Assembly (NCBI GenBank): GCA_024734495.1
Contig: JALMQS010000069.1
Coordinates: forward strand, 782,961 to 846,960
Direction of reading: 5' to 3'
Source of the DNA: Forficula auricularia
Taxonomy: Eukaryota; Arthropoda; Insecta; Dermaptera; Forficulidae
DNA: 64,000 bases
This document shows, one piece after another, positions 11,546 to 23,362 of this stretch; the first letter of the stretch is position 1, and each line of letters starts with the position of its first letter. The notes beneath the pieces were generated by a model that saw only the letters and a list, made by a program, of their open reading frames with translations, did no database searches and was not told the origin of the DNA. Both the position numbers and the translations under genes were made by a program.

Positions 11546-11814
11546 GGGTTTTGAGTCTTAGAAAATCGTGAAAAATTTGCTCCAAACTTGGGCATATGCA
11601 GCCCTCCATAAGAATCAGAGTCAAATTTTTTTAGACCACAAATGAGTCTCACACAGGTCTTTTGAGCTCTTTGTGGTCCTAATTCAATACAGCCGTCATA
11701 TCACAGTACCTGAATTAGGGCACTACTAGACTACTTATCTATGTTTTAAATTTTCTGACATAAAATGCTCATGGAGTCTAGCTGTAATGGTTGTTATAAT
11801 TCTAAAAAAAATAT

Positions 11815-12370
11815 AACATTGCGACTGTTAATTTAGATATTTAACATGAGAAATTAATAATATTATAAAAAACAACATTCTACTCTTAAGTATGTGTCGA
11901 TGCTGTAACGTAATATTAGCGCTTTTCCGGGGTTAACTAGTGAAATTTACTTCTAGTTACCCCAGTGAAGAGCACTTTCATCGTATTAATTAAGATGTTT
12001 ATAATGAGATATTCATTCGAGTAGAAAATACCACATTTTCACTCATAATTGAAATATTTATAATGATAAATTCATATTAGAAAAACAATATTTTGACTCT
12101 TAATTAATATATTTATAAAAATATATTCACACTAAAAAACAACACTGATTTTCAATTAAGATAATTTTAAGCTACTCCAATCAGGATAAAACATTATATC
12201 TCCTAATTAAGATATTTCGATTAGACAAATTAACATTTCGGGTGCCGATCAAGATATTTATGATAAGATATTCCACTCATAGTAAAAATAACATTTTGAA
12301 TTTCATTTGAGATCTGTATAATTAAATATTCCCATTATAGTATAAACAAAATCTTAATAATAGAAACTTT
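11815..12370. repeat. Degenerate tandem array, ~60-65-bp period
   Basis: The block TTAATTAAGATATTTATAATGAGATATTCAT..AG.A.AAACAACATTTT repeats about seven to eight times with much divergence, for example around 11829, 11990, 12050, 12105, 12205, 12250 and 12310. It looks like an old minisatellite. Confidence 0.65.
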
Positions 12371-13094
12371 TTCAAGTATTGTAGAATTTATTTATCGGGC
12401 ACCATCATAGCCCCATCATAGGTGACCATATGTTAGAAAAAAAATGCGTAAGGTGACCAACTTTTTCCATTTCATAAAAAAATACATACTTATTCCATAA
12501 TAAGGGCCCCGTTTCAGATTTTGGGCCCCTGGTTTATTAAAGCTCAGTAAAACAATTTTAGTACTAGTTGGAAATCATTAATGGGTCGAAATATCTTAGT
12601 ATAATAAATAGGAAGATTAAGCTGTACGTATTCAATTTATAAATAATGCACAATTAGAGAAGTATTAACTCAAAATAAAAACAAAATTCTCTCTTAAAAT
12701 AGAGCAGGAACTTGATATATTAAAAATCTTTCTTTCAAGGAAATCCTTTCAATGGACGATTACTTAATTGGTAAATTATTGCAAGTAGGAGGATCGAAGG
12801 GGAAGTCAAAACAAATAAGAATAACCTCTTCATTTTAATCTAATTTGATCGGAAAACTATCATTAAATGGTAAACAAGGTCAGATTTTAACAACCGCTAT
12901 TAAATGTACATCGTGACTTGATTTAAAATCAACTTACATCATTCGGAAAATATTTGTGAACATTTCATTTTGCCTTTAATAACTGATAGAGAGACGAAAC
13001 CATTCTCTGGAAATTTCTTCGTCCGGTTTAGTAAATTAACGAATTGCAATAATTTAATACAATATAATATACCTAAATAATCAGCCAAATTAAA
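12371..13094. other. Spacer without supported gene
   Basis: This AT-rich stretch has one hAT-like GC patch (GGGCCCCGTTTC...GGGCCCCTGG, about 12506-12534). Nothing more can be supported. Confidence 0.35.
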
Positions 13095-13206
13095 AATAAA
13101 CCGCAACGGATCGTTGCTAAACTTTATCCAAAGTCATTTGGAATATTAATATGTTTATTCCTTTATTATTAATCAGATATCACTGGCTATTTGCAGTCCA
13201 TGTTTA
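13095..13206 (+). repeat. Dispersed repeat family P, copy 1
   Basis: It contains the palindrome GCAACGGATCGTTGC, then a block ATATGTTTATTCCTTTATTA and ATCAGATATCACTGGCTATT. Other copies are at 22505-22650 (reverse), 43239-43300 and 44140-44262. The function is unknown. Confidence 0.75.
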
Positions 13207-13231
13207 AAATAAAATAATAAAGAATTAAAAA

Positions 13232-13650
13232 AAGTACTATCTTACTCTAGAGTAAAGTACTTTAAAATCTAATTTTTCTAAAAACTATATTTAGCCTTTT
13301 TATAGTCCTCAAGGTAGTTATTTACAATATTAAATTTCAAATTGAAAGTTTTTTGCCGAGAGTAGTAGACTTTTTATATATTGAAGGAGACAATAAAAGC
13401 TCGAAACTCGTTATAAATAAAATTTATAATTCCAGCAGAGACACACTCTTTTATTGTCTCCTTCAATATTAAATTTCATCAAAATTGGTTAAGTAATTTT
13501 CAAAATATTTAGAAAAAACTAAGAAAGTACTCGAATAAAGTACTAATGTTTGATAGATATGTACCAAAAACTAATCAGCTCTTCATTTTATTAAAATAAT
13601 GCTAGGTTTCCAATTTAATTTCAATCGGTTTAACGGTGTGGAAAAAATTA
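13232..13650 (-). repeat. Dispersed repeat family L, copy 2, split by a family K insertion
   Basis: Reverse-complement match to 5521-5935: GTACTATCTTACTCTAGAGT at one end, GTACCAAAAACTAATCAGCT near the other, and TTTCAATCGGTTTAACGGTG at the far end. It is interrupted by the insertion at 13340-13463. Confidence 0.8.
13340..13463 (+). mobile_element. Family K short retroposon-like insertion, 15-bp target duplication
   Basis: It is bounded by two perfect copies of CAATATTAAATTTCA (13325-13339, 13464-13478). The uninterrupted family L copy at 5.7 kb has one such site. It starts AATTGAAAGTTTTTTGCCGA and ends ATTGTCTCCTT, with an inverted GAAGGAGACAATAAAAG pair inside. There is no coding and no poly(A) tail. 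A 15-bp duplication points to target-primed insertion rather than a cut-and-paste transposon. Confidence 0.85.
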
Positions 13651-13965
13651 TGGACGAAAAAAACGATAACATATCCATACATCCATCGACCCGCGCGCCA
13701 ACAATGAAAAATCGCCGTTTTTGGCCTCTGGAAGAGACCCCATGTAATTTTTGTCAAAACCGTCACGTGCTAAAATTCAACCTAAATGAATATTAGAATG
13801 TGTGATTTTAATTGAGAACATGGGTTCCGTAGTCTTTACCTGAGGAGCCTTTGAAGTCGCGCTTGCCGCGAGACCAATTACAATACTTTACCCATGCTTC
13901 GCATAGGAAAATCATTCAAGTTTAAAAGTCAACTATGCCTGTAATTATTAAAGTGAAAAGTCATT

Positions 13966-14114
13966 TTGAAGGAGACAATAGAAGAGTGTGTCTTCTTCTG
14001 GAATTATACATTCTATTTATAACGATCCAACTTCCAGCAGAAGACACACTCTTTTATTGTCCCCTTCAATATATAAAAATTCTGCTACCCTCGGCAAAAA
14101 ACTTTCAATTTAAT
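13966..14114 (-). mobile_element. Family K insertion, copy 2, 12-bp target duplication
   Basis: It is flanked by TGAAAAGTCATT on both sides (13954-13965, 14115-14126) and lies in the opposite orientation to copy 1. Its interior is a hairpin with 38-bp arms (13967-14004, 14031-14068). The different duplication length from copy 1 supports a LINE- or Penelope-type insertion mechanism. Confidence 0.85.
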
Positions 14115-14171
14115 TGAAAAGTCATTGTTTTGTTATATTTTCGAGATATTTAAAGTTTCGTAAAATAAACA

Positions 14172-14213
14172 AGATGTGATGTGATTGTGTATGTGATGTG
14201 ATGTGATTGTGTA
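14172..14213. repeat. Short tandem GATGTGATGTGATTGTGT repeat
   Basis: Two units of about 22 bp lie in direct succession. Confidence 0.85.
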
Positions 14214-15197
14214 ATATCATTTGAACTGAATATAAAGCTGAAATTTAGGACCCGAGCTTTTATTTATTAATAAATCTCAACTTTCTATCGTCCGTTGACT
14301 CAAAATTGGTGCTGGCTTGAAATTATAAAAATCAGAAAAATACATTCAACTCCAGCCTTGATTGTTTTGAATGTTTTATCCCCCTTTTCCTTTTAGAACC
14401 CACGAGTTAATCTTGACTTATAGGTGTTTCACCTTTTTCCATCTACTATGTCATAATTGCGACTATTATCCTTTCCCCCTCTCTTTTGTCATACCTCTGC
14501 ACATTCAAATTATCTCTCTAAGCTCTCAGACACAGAAACACTCATACGCATGCCCATTTAATTAATCAAATATTTGTCATTATTAGTCAGTAGTTAGATT
14601 TCATCATCTTGATACAGACCTCGTTCGTTGGTTTATATAAATTACATTTCTCAATGTGTGTAACTTTTCAAAGAGATCCTTATTCATTTATTCGTCAAAA
14701 GAAGAGAATTAAAAAGAAAAAAAAAGATTAAACAAGGAATAGAATCAAATTAGCGAGGAGAGGAAGACATCAGTTAATTTAAAACACATGCATTTCTTGT
14801 CTGGCCTTGAATTAAAGGATTTTAATGAATTGCGAACTGATATACTATAATTAAGTACTTGTACTATTTCTATTACTCGATTACGTCAGGAAGGTAGGGG
14901 TGAAATTCATTCGATTTTTTTCTGCCTATAGTATATAAAAATGTCTGTAAAGTAGACAAAAATAATTTACAGCCATGATTTTTTTCTCTCTGGCTCCCTT
15001 TTTGTTAGTGGATCTGGATTCTGACACCCAAGATAATTCAAGAACGAAAAGTCGTAGAATGTTCATTAAGGTAGTTAATGTGTTTGTATTTCCAGATCGG
15101 AGAACTTATTAAATTTTAAGATCTCATACTTCTTAATTTTTTATTCAAAAATGCAAAAAAATCTCAATTTTTGAATAATTTTATTAAAAATTTTTGC
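14214..15197. other. Spacer; 15000-15110 is a repeat fragment
   Basis: No gene is supported. GATCTGGATTCTGACACCCA and AACGAAAAGTCGTAGAATGT resemble 27236-27310, 27975-28075 and the reverse of 46310-46370 (a cryptic dispersed family with GTGTGTCTGG...ACCCACGA). Confidence 0.5.
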
Positions 15198-15474
15198 CAT
15201 AGGTATATAGTCCAGTCAAATTGTGTTTATATCAGGAAAGTTTTGGGGTAGTTCTGATTTTTTGCATATATATGTTTTTTCGGGCGCTGAATCCAAATCT
15301 GAGATCTCCCAGCAAAATTTCGTCACGCAACATTGTAGAAAATGAAAAAAGGTGAAAATTTCCATTTTGGGGCGGTTTTTCGAAATAACTCGCTTATAAC
15401 TCGAAAACTATCAACTTTTCGTAGATAAGCTTCCTATTCAAAATGAAAGTTCATAAAATTTCCTACAAAATTTG
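15198..15474 (+). repeat. Dispersed repeat family O, copy 1
   Basis: It contains CAAAATTTCGTCACGCAACA, TTATAACTCGAAAACTATCA and CTATTCAAAATGAAAGTTCA in the same order and spacing as 61285-61520. No ends are defined. Confidence 0.75.
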
Positions 15475-16636
15475 GGTTTTTTTTTCTCCGACCAACCGTC
15501 AGTTAATCAATCAACTCTACCTCTTTGCTAAGCTCCAACATAATAGCTTCAAACTGTTTAAGAATTTCAGAGAAAAACTATTTCCCCTTAACTCCCGCTA
15601 CCCACTCAGCTTCTATATTGGAATATTGCATTTGCTAAAGGAATCATTTCATGTCCGACTCTCGCGCAATGTCGTCATGGAGAGTATTAATAAATAAATG
15701 CATATATAAATTTCTTACCCTCAATTAATTAGAAATCAACCCCTATCTATTTTCCAAGTGTAAAATTTAGCCCTTTCACTAAATATCACTCCCACTCTTT
15801 TGGCATCCCTCATCGAAATTTGCTCAAATTTATTAATTCACTTTTATAATCTTCTAAGTCAAATAAACTTTTTTCGAAAAAAAATCGTTAACTCCCTCCT
15901 GCCAACTTGTCCCAAATCTGTTCAAATTTAATAATTTACTTTTTTACAAAATACCGGATCAAAAAAACAACTGTTTTTTATCAAAAATCGTTTTTGTCTT
16001 TCTGATCGAAATTCGCTCAAATTTTACAATTTACTCTTTTACTTTTTTGTGTCAAAATAAGTACCCCTTTTACTAAATTTCGTTTCCGCCCTTCTGGCGA
16101 ATCTCATCGAAATTTATTCACCTATTATAATTTACTTTTTTTTTACACATTTCGAGTCAAACTAAATGGGAGACTTCACTCAAACTTGATGGGGTTTTGC
16201 TCATATAACTAATTTGCTTATTTAAAACATTTCAACTCGAACTGAGCTACTTTTTCATTTTAAATTTTGCACTCTTCAACAATATTTTTTATAATTTTTA
16301 TTTTTCACAATTAAGCAATCGTTTTTTTTTCTAAAATTCGTTGTCGAAAAATTGGCATATCACTAAAATTTGTGGCAAAGAGCTGTAGCATTCAGCTCGT
16401 AAAAAGTTTATGTTTGTTTTTGTTTTTGAATGTTTGCTGAGCGATTTCAGAATCTACGATGGCCTTGGAAAAGATATCAACTTAGGTATTTCACCTCTCC
16501 ATATAGAGAGCAAACATATCAATAAAAAGTATTCAATTTAAATATGTTGTAAAAAAAAAAAAAAAAATACAGAAAGTCGAAAATCTCGATAACTCTTGTA
16601 ATTGCGGCTTAGTGATTCTTTCATTAGAAATTGATC
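15475..16636. other. Spacer without supported gene
   Basis: AT-rich, with loosely repeated phrases (CAAATTTAATAATTTACTTTT; CGAAATT.GCTCAAATTT) at about 15820, 15920, 16010 and 16110, which may be a very degraded ~100-bp tandem array. Confidence 0.4.
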
Positions 16637-16812
16637 GAGGAAAATGAGTAAAAATGACGCAGATAGAATAATCGCTTTTCCTTTGGGCATTGCAAGGATG
16701 CCACTCAAATCAAGACCTGTTTCAGAGGAAAATGAATAAAAATGACGCAGATAGAATAATCGCTTTTCCTTTGGGCATTGCAAGGATGCCACTCAAGTCA
16801 GGACCTGTTTCA
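16637..16812 (+). repeat. Recent 88-bp tandem duplication
   Basis: The units 16637-16724 and 16725-16812 differ at only a few positions (for example GAGTAAAAATG versus GAATAAAAATG). The minus-strand ORF across them is just the duplicated frame. Confidence 0.95.
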
Positions 16813-16898
16813 GACTATCAGATAATAATTTCTATTCCTTTCGACACTAGGTAAGAAAATATTACCTCAAAATGAATATAATTGAAAAGTTTTCAATC

Positions 16899-17483
16899 AA
16901 AGAGAAACAAAGAGGTTGTCCTCTGCTTGATGCAAATAAACATACACACATATATATCAAATACTATATATATATGTATATATACATAATTTATTTGTTT
17001 GAGACTATAGTTTCGAAGGCTTGACCTTTATCATCAGTCTTTTTTTAATTATAAATATTATTTTTATGGGGTCAGTATGGCGTGGATATTGAAATTTCTT
17101 TGTTCTTTCTAAGCCGAAAAGCCAGTTAGAATGTCTAAAAAACATGTCTTGCAAAAAATGGTCAATATCCACACGACACTGACCCCATGAAAAATAATAT
17201 TTATAATTAAAAAAACATTGATGATGAAGGCCAAGGCTAGTTTTTACAGGGCAGAGAAAAAACAAACAAAATTGAATATTGTTGTTATTGAAAGAAAATA
17301 AGAAATTTTAAGTAGCAGTTTTACTTGGACGATGCTCCATCTCTTTTTCTTTCGAACTGTATTAATATGTCATATATGATAAAAATAGATTTAGCAGGTT
17401 TACACTCTAAGGCGACGATATTTGATGTATATGTGTGTATGTTTATTTGCATCAAGCAGAGGAAAACCTCTTTGTTTCTCTTT
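16899..17483. mobile_element. Family C inverted-repeat element, complete copy, 585 bp
   Basis: The terminal inverted repeats are about 55 bp (AAAGAGAAACAAAGAGGTTG... and complement, with TGATGCAAATAAACATAC). Subterminally, on the minus strand at 17003-17037, lies CTGATGA, a short stem, CGAAAC, TATA, GTC, which resembles a hammerhead ribozyme core. A degraded mirror copy lies at about 17216-17246. Other copies: 29369-29560, 38884-39065, 40801-40880, 58846-60328 and 63770-64000. Likely a non-autonomous Penelope-like derivative; this is inference. Confidence 0.75.
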
Positions 17484-18613
17484 ACTAAATGAATATCACA
17501 TTTAGATATTTATCTATCATTCAAAATGATTAATTAACCGAAACTGCAAATAGCGTACCGAGTCCTGAAAAAGTCCTTTTTTTCTCCAATTTCATCTTGC
17601 ATTAGCACGCCAACCAACAGCTCTGATTATTAGTATTTCGAATAAGTATTCACGTGGCAATTCAAAAAAAAAGAACTAAACCAAACAAACGAACAAGAGT
17701 TTTTACCTTTAATTACTTTTAATTCAATCTGAACACCAACAAGTTTTAATCTATTTTGTACTCCAAGTTTACCTTTAGACTGGTCTACTAATCTTTCTAA
17801 CGAAATTAATTTTCTCGATTCTACAGGCGATATCTGGTTGAAAATAAAAAACTTAGTATTTTTTATTAATATTAGGTATTCTATTTTAAATGAAAATCAT
17901 GTAAATGTATTAAAGTTCCAAGGAAAAGTAGATAATACATCCATTTCTATTAGCCTATCTAGATCTAAACAAGGGAAAACATGCTCTACAAATTTAGCAC
18001 ACTCGGAGAGTACAAAGTTTGCAAACTAATAAATCTTTATAAGCAAAACACTAGAAAGTATAAATAAACTAACATGCATTTTTTTAGATTCATTATTTTA
18101 CATAACACAGTAATGGTAAAATAGGAATGTTTTGCGTGTACTAAAATTAGAAATCTGACTTGGAACAAGTCGTGAATGATATAGGCTGAAATTCAGTAGA
18201 TCATGAAAACTAAAAAACATTTTTTTCAAATCTAAGTTTTAGATAAGACTCATGGAAAATATAAATATATATATTTTAATATGCTTTTATTTTAAAAATC
18301 AATAAAAAATAGAAAATAGTTTTTTACACACAAATGATTAAAAATAAAAGAGTGGCCGCTTATTTTAACTACATTTCAAGTAGAAACCATCCACGCATCT
18401 TGTATGTATAGGATTTTTTTGTCATTAAATACTTATAAATAAGCGCATTTTAAAATTGAAGCGTATTTTTCAAAGGTTTTTTAAATATATTTTTATTTAA
18501 CACGTTTTAGTCTTTAAAATTTGCACGTTTCAAATCCTGTTGGATAAGAAATATCAATAAAAATTTGAACTTTATTTAATAATTTATTTTCAAGTAGAAT
18601 TGTAGATACTCAT
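17484..18613. other. AT-rich spacer
   Basis: No gene is supported. ATAGGAATGTTTTGCGTGTA (18121) followed by ACTAAAATTAGAAATCTGAC recurs in diverged form at 20517-20556, marking another short dispersed repeat. Confidence 0.45.
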
Positions 18614-19325
18614 ATTTTTACTTTACCATACAGGGTATGGTCAAGTATTGTAATCGTGCATGAAAAAAGTGTTTTTTTCCTTCTTTTTTTATCGAAATAT
18701 CTCAAAAACGGCTGAAACTATTTTGATTAAAAAAATTGAGCAAAACCATGGCATTTCGCTCTACAAAAAAGCTTTAATAAGTGAACATCGAAAAAATTAT
18801 ATTTTTCGAGATAATAATTGTTTTGTCAAAATGTCTGTTAGCCTGTTAGTCTGTGCGATACCATTTTTTGTGGACGAGCTAGCTCAAAAACTAGTGTGAA
18901 TATCGAAACCAAATTTCACAGGTAGTTTTGGTTCATGGAGATTAAGGGCTGATTAAATTTTGGTGCATATCGACCCAAAATTAATGGGGGTGGAGGGGAG
19001 GGTTAAAAATTAAAAATCTAGGCCATTTGAGCAAACTCAACCAAATGTTGTGTACATAATCAGTGGGACTCCAGAAAACTAAAAATGCAAAAACTAACAT
19101 CCCAAAATTGATGGGGGGGGGGTGTAGGGTCAAAAAATGAAAATATAGGCTCAAATTCAACCAAATTTTGTATACATAATCAGTGGGCACAAAGTAATCT
19201 AAAAATGCAAAAACTAACCCCTCCCCTACATGATTATAAATAATTTTATTAAATATTAAATATAAGTGAGGGGCCAGGTTGTATGGTAAAGTCAAGTGGA
19301 TGGCCACATCAGAACACGTCAGCTT
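18614..19325 (-). repeat. Dispersed repeat family A, copy 2
   Basis: Full-length or nearly so, in reverse. It runs from TACTTTACCATACAGGGTAT through two internal ~115-bp units to GGCCACATCAGAACACGTCA. ACTTTACCATACA and TGTATGGTAAAGT near its two ends form a 13-bp inverted pair, but conserved sequence continues past one of them, so these are not proven termini. Confidence 0.8.
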
Positions 19326-19524
19326 ATTCTTCATATATACGAGTAATAACTTATAAGCCATATTAAATTTCTTTTAAGAAAATCACAAGAGGGTGTCATC
19401 TATTAGATCCGAGATGGAATAATAGCCTCATTGATTTCTCTTCATAAATCACCGAATCTCCTACTCGGCAAAACAAAATCTTTGACCCTGATAGAAACAG
19501 AAAACAAATGAATAAATGCAATGC

Positions 19525-20235
19525 TTGCACAATGCACATACTACCTTGATCACAAAGTTTCAGGAATTTATTCATAAAATTAAAAATACAAACTTATTCA
19601 TCCAATTCGATATTGTCCCCATCAAAGTACTCCCCAACGACTGCAAAGCATTTATGGCAGCGCTTAATCCAATCCTCGAAACATTTTTTTATATTCGATT
19701 TTCTGTATTGCCTTCAGAGCTGTCTGCGATTTTTTTATTATCTCGACTTGGCTACTAAAACGCGTTCCCGGGATCGGTTTTTTTTGAGTCGACTGAACAG
19801 GAAGAAATCACAGGGAGCTAAATCAGGTGAATTCTGTGGCTTTTGGATGGTATTCATTTCGTTCTTTGTCAAAAAGTTCCGGATAACGATGGCATTGTTC
19901 GACCGCGCGTTCCCACAAATCCGGTCTTTTTTGGCGTCTCAAAGCCAAATCATTAAACAAAATGTCTTGAACGGATTCATAGGCGATGTTCAAGTTCACT
20001 GGCATCTCTCCAATGGTCAATTTACAGTTTTCGGTCATAATTTTTTTGATTTATCGACGTTTTCATCGGTTTTCGATGTCGACTGCATTGGTCATCCTCG
20101 ACAGACTCACGAAAACTTGGGCCACACATAAAAGTTTGTTTTCGATAGAGTAACACTTTTTCAACATTTTCTCACCGTTTTTAACTCAAAATTGAATACA
20201 AACTCGTTGATACAAAGACGATTTCATTTTTAAAA
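19525..20235 (-). pseudogene. Internally deleted mariner-type transposase
   Basis: On the minus strand, several frames together give mariner landmarks in order: an N-terminal part with MLKKCYSIENKLL, a second helix-turn-helix region with KLTIGEMPVNLNIAYESVQD and DLALRR, then AIVIRNFLTKNE and NSPDLAPCDFFLFSRLKK around the third catalytic Asp, and the C-terminal CFEDWIKRCHKC...GEYFDGD. Sequence encoding the first two Asp residues is missing between DLALRR and the AIVIRN block, and there are frameshifts and stops. No clear terminal inverted repeats were found. The element cannot be active. Confidence 0.85.
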
Positions 20236-20290
20236 TCGTAAAAAACGGAAACGGCTCTGATAATCCATACCGAAAACCGAGTATAAAAAA

Positions 20291-20446
20291 TGTTTAGAGG
20301 ATTGGATCAAGCGCTGGCATAAGTACGCTGCATTCGATGGGGAGTACTTTGAATGGGACAATATCGATTTTAATGAAAAAAATTTTGATTTTCTGAATAA
20401 ATTCCTGAAACTTTTTGATCAAGATAGTATCTCTAAAATCGTGTAA
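20291..20446 (+). pseudogene. Second mariner transposase C-terminal fragment, opposite strand
   Basis: An uninterrupted frame reads CLEDWIKRWHKYAAFDGEYF, then EWDNIDFNEKNFDFLNKFLK and LFDQDS to a stop. It is a paralogue of the C-terminus at 19525-19690 but lies on the other strand, facing it. The two are clearly separate copies, since residues differ (CFAVVGEYFDGD versus YAAFDGEYFEWD). Confidence 0.85.
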
Positions 20447-21261
20447 TGATATAAATATACTCAAGTGAAAATAATAACACAGTATGTTAATATCGGAAAA
20501 TAGCATAATTCGATAAAATAGGAATGTTTCGGGTATATTAAAATTAGAAATGTGACGACTAACAAGTGGTAAAATTCGTTCGAAAGTGATCGTAAATCAA
20601 ATAAAAAGGAATCCTTGGTATTTTCAATTAATTAGGTTAGAGACGATTATATACATATATTCCGCATACGAATTTTCAACTGAAATGTTTGACACTACTT
20701 CTAAATATAAACTCCTGGAAGACATTGACTGGCTGCACTTTGTCTGCTTTCTAGGCGTGTATAATCATCTCATTAAATCTTTTTTTTTACTTTTTTCTAC
20801 TCATTTTCAAAATCATGTTGATGGAAAGCGCGATAAAAAAACAAAACACTTGCTCTCCGGTGATGTCTTTGATGTCAGTCTGATATTGTTATTCTACCTT
20901 TGTTTATTACATTCACGGATTCAGAATGAAACCACAAAGAAGAACAAAAAATAGTTCTAGGAACAAATTCAATTCTAGGCTCAATTGTTTTCTATTTCAT
21001 CACTTTTCCCAAGTCTCGATTTTGACCTTTCACGTGTTTCTCTTGTAATTACACCAGTCATCTCTCCAACTGTTGGATAATAGTAATCTTTTTGTTTTGG
21101 TTTTATTTTGAATTTTTTATTAAATATAATATAGCGAATAGGTAAAAACTTACACGAACATTTCAACATTAGTAATAATAAAAATTGAATGCTGCGCATC
21201 TCGCAAATTTCAAAATGTCAAGAGTATTTTCATCCGTGTTATGTATATTTGAAAATTTGTA
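20447..21261. other. Spacer with one 122-codon ORF of unknown status
   Basis: An ORF at 20586-20954 (+) has no motif I recognise, is hydrophobic and Lys-rich in patches, and lies in AT-rich DNA. I do not call it a gene. Confidence 0.4.
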
Positions 21262-21780
21262 AAATTGTGGAAGTGTGTGTAAATTAGTGTAGAGATCAGA
21301 TTATAGCCGGTCAAGTATTTGAATTATTTTATTAGTTGATGACGATGTTCAAACGGGAGGCCCCGTTTCGAGCCTTGGTAGCATATAAAATTTCGACCGG
21401 CTAAAACTCGGCTCCCTCACTAACACTAAAGACACTTTACCGATGTGCTGTCTAAATAGACTGTATCCCCGGTGACAACAAATAAATAAATAAAATAAAT
21501 ATATATAATGAGAATTTTGTCTAATTTTTTACGCAATAGAAGTACATATTTGACACTTGGTGTGTATAGCTTACTTTATCATTTTATTTCTTTAATATCA
21601 CTCCTTCAAATTATACTCTTTTTGTCGTTAATTTTAATTTTTAAGTGCATAAAAAATTTATTTTGCCATTTTTACTGCATATATTTGCATATTTCACCGT
21701 ATTCTGCATATTACTTGCATATTTCAGCATTTTTAACTGCATATTTTGGGAGTTTTTACTGCATAAAAATCCGGTCTCTA
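21262..21780 (+). mobile_element. hAT-like element family H, 5'-truncated copy
   Basis: It ends GCATAAAAATCCGGTCTCTA, matching the right end of the complete element at 37228-38181. It carries the same run of TGCATAT motifs near that end and the same internal SINE. The left inverted repeat is missing. Confidence 0.8.
21341..21507 (+). mobile_element. tRNA-derived SINE with (AAAT)n tail, copy 1
   Basis: It has a B-box-like CGTTTCGAGCC, the body TAGCATATAAAATTTCGACC and CCCCGGTGACAA, and an AAATAAATAAATAAA tail. It is 80-90% like 37741-37910 by eye and sits in the same place in the host hAT element. Confidence 0.8.
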
Positions 21781-22002
21781 TTTATGGGGATTCAATGCAA
21801 AGTGTTATTAAATCAATTCCAGTTTATTAAAATGTAATAACATTACTTTTTATTTATTTTTTAATGTTCTTTTATCCTTTTAAGTAATATTTTCGCTTTT
21901 AAAAGCTTTTTGGAGGTCATTTTCGTTCCATGATCCTCGATTAAAGTATGTTTGGATATGATTTCGGGTACTTACCAGACCAATCAGGATGACAAAATCA
22001 CA

Positions 22003-22341
22003 CCATTGCTGAAGAGATGGAGGAATTGACTTAAAATCAAAAATATCCATCGATTCTTATCTAATACTAGAGGAATAACCTTATTGCATTCCATTTTTGA
22101 TGTTTTGACTATTAATGGCAACCTATACTGAAATCGTTGAAGTATAGACTTAAAATCAAAAAGACCAAAAAAGAGTTTAGTCTTTTTGATTTTAAGTCTA
22201 TTCTTCCACGTTTTCAGTAGAGGTTGCCATTAATAGTCAAAACATCATAAATGGAATGCAATAAGGTTATTCCTCTAGTATTAGATAAGAATCGATGGTT
22301 ATTTTGATTTTAAGTCGATTCCTCCATGTCTTCAGCAATGG
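22003..22341. repeat. Long palindrome, 163-bp arms, 13-bp spacer
   Basis: The arms 22003-22165 and 22179-22341 are near-perfect inverted copies, outer edge CCATTGCTGAAGA..ATGG, inner edge AGACTTAAAATCAAAAAGAC. Parts of the arm sequence recur singly downstream and at 44030-44400. Confidence 0.9.
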
Positions 22342-22650
22342 TTACCAATAATAATAATCGAAGCGTCAAAAATCGAATGTAGAATTATTATTCCTCAAGT
22401 AATAGATGAGAATCAATCGCTATTTTTGATTTTAACTCGATTTCTCTATGTCTTCAGCAATGGTTACCAATAATAACCGAAATGTCAAAAATCGAATGTA
22501 GAATGATTATTGTTAAATTAATTTTTGAATTAAAGTCAACATGAACTGCAAATTGCAAGTGATATCTGATTAATAATAAAGGAATAAACATATTAATATT
22601 TCAAATGAATTTGGATAAAGTTTAGCAACGATCCGTTGCAGTTTATTTTA
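22342..22650 (-). repeat. Repeat units of the palindrome family plus family P copy
   Basis: Two successive units (ATGTCTTCAGCAATGGTTAC ... GTCAAAAATCGAATGTAGAA) are followed by a reversed family P copy ending GCAACGATCCGTTGC. Confidence 0.75.
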
Positions 22651-23362
22651 ATTAGCTGTGTAGTCAAAATATGGAAATATTTTTTTTAATATTGTATTTA
22701 TTCATTTTATCTAAAAATTACCAAGTGTCCGTCTTTTTTTGCTGTTGAGTGTATAAATGAGTTAATGAAGATAATTTGTTTGCTAATTTATGATACACCA
22801 AGGGTAGTTTTAACTTTTCTTTCTACCACAAATACGATTAGACGCAACACATGAATTTATTTTTGAAATCTCACCACCATATCTTTCAGACACTTTTAAT
22901 GTTAATATTCATCAAACGTGGCAGATAAATGAAAAATACATTTAATAGAAATATGTTGCATGTTAAAGAATATTCTCCCTTGGCAAACTTTCTGTTGTTA
23001 TCTCACCGTTTAATCAATTTTCAACTTTCGCTTTCTTTAGAACTGTCTCTTGGGGTTGAATATACAACACGGTTCAAATTAGTTAAATAAATGAAATAAA
23101 AAACAACATTAAAACAGAGGTTCATCTATATTAATTATTTAACTCACACTTTAATGGTTTTAAATTTATTTACCTTAAGTTTTCATTATTTTCTTCCCTA
23201 CTTCTGTCAAATAAAACACGTTCGTTTATCTCAATTCGTTTTCAAGACTTGAATTCTTCTTCTGCTTCCATTTCTTGAATACTTTTCTTCAATAAAGCTG
23301 AAAATTTTATATATAATTAAATAGAGAAGATTCATTTTAATATCTAAAAACAATGGTATCAA

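Noticed and set aside
18620..19292. Family A as a TIR transposon with ACTTTACCATACA ends
   Set aside because: Conserved sequence continues beyond one of the supposed ends in all copies, so these are not termini.
19613..20131. 172-codon plus-strand ORF
   Set aside because: It is antisense to the mariner transposase relic, where the real similarity lies on the minus strand.
20586..20954. 122-codon ORF
   Set aside because: No recognisable motif, AT-rich codons and no supporting context. A chance ORF cannot be excluded, so it is not called a gene.
22003..22600. CRISPR-like array
   Set aside because: The repeats are long, diverged and part of a palindromic element in eukaryotic-type DNA, with no regular spacers.
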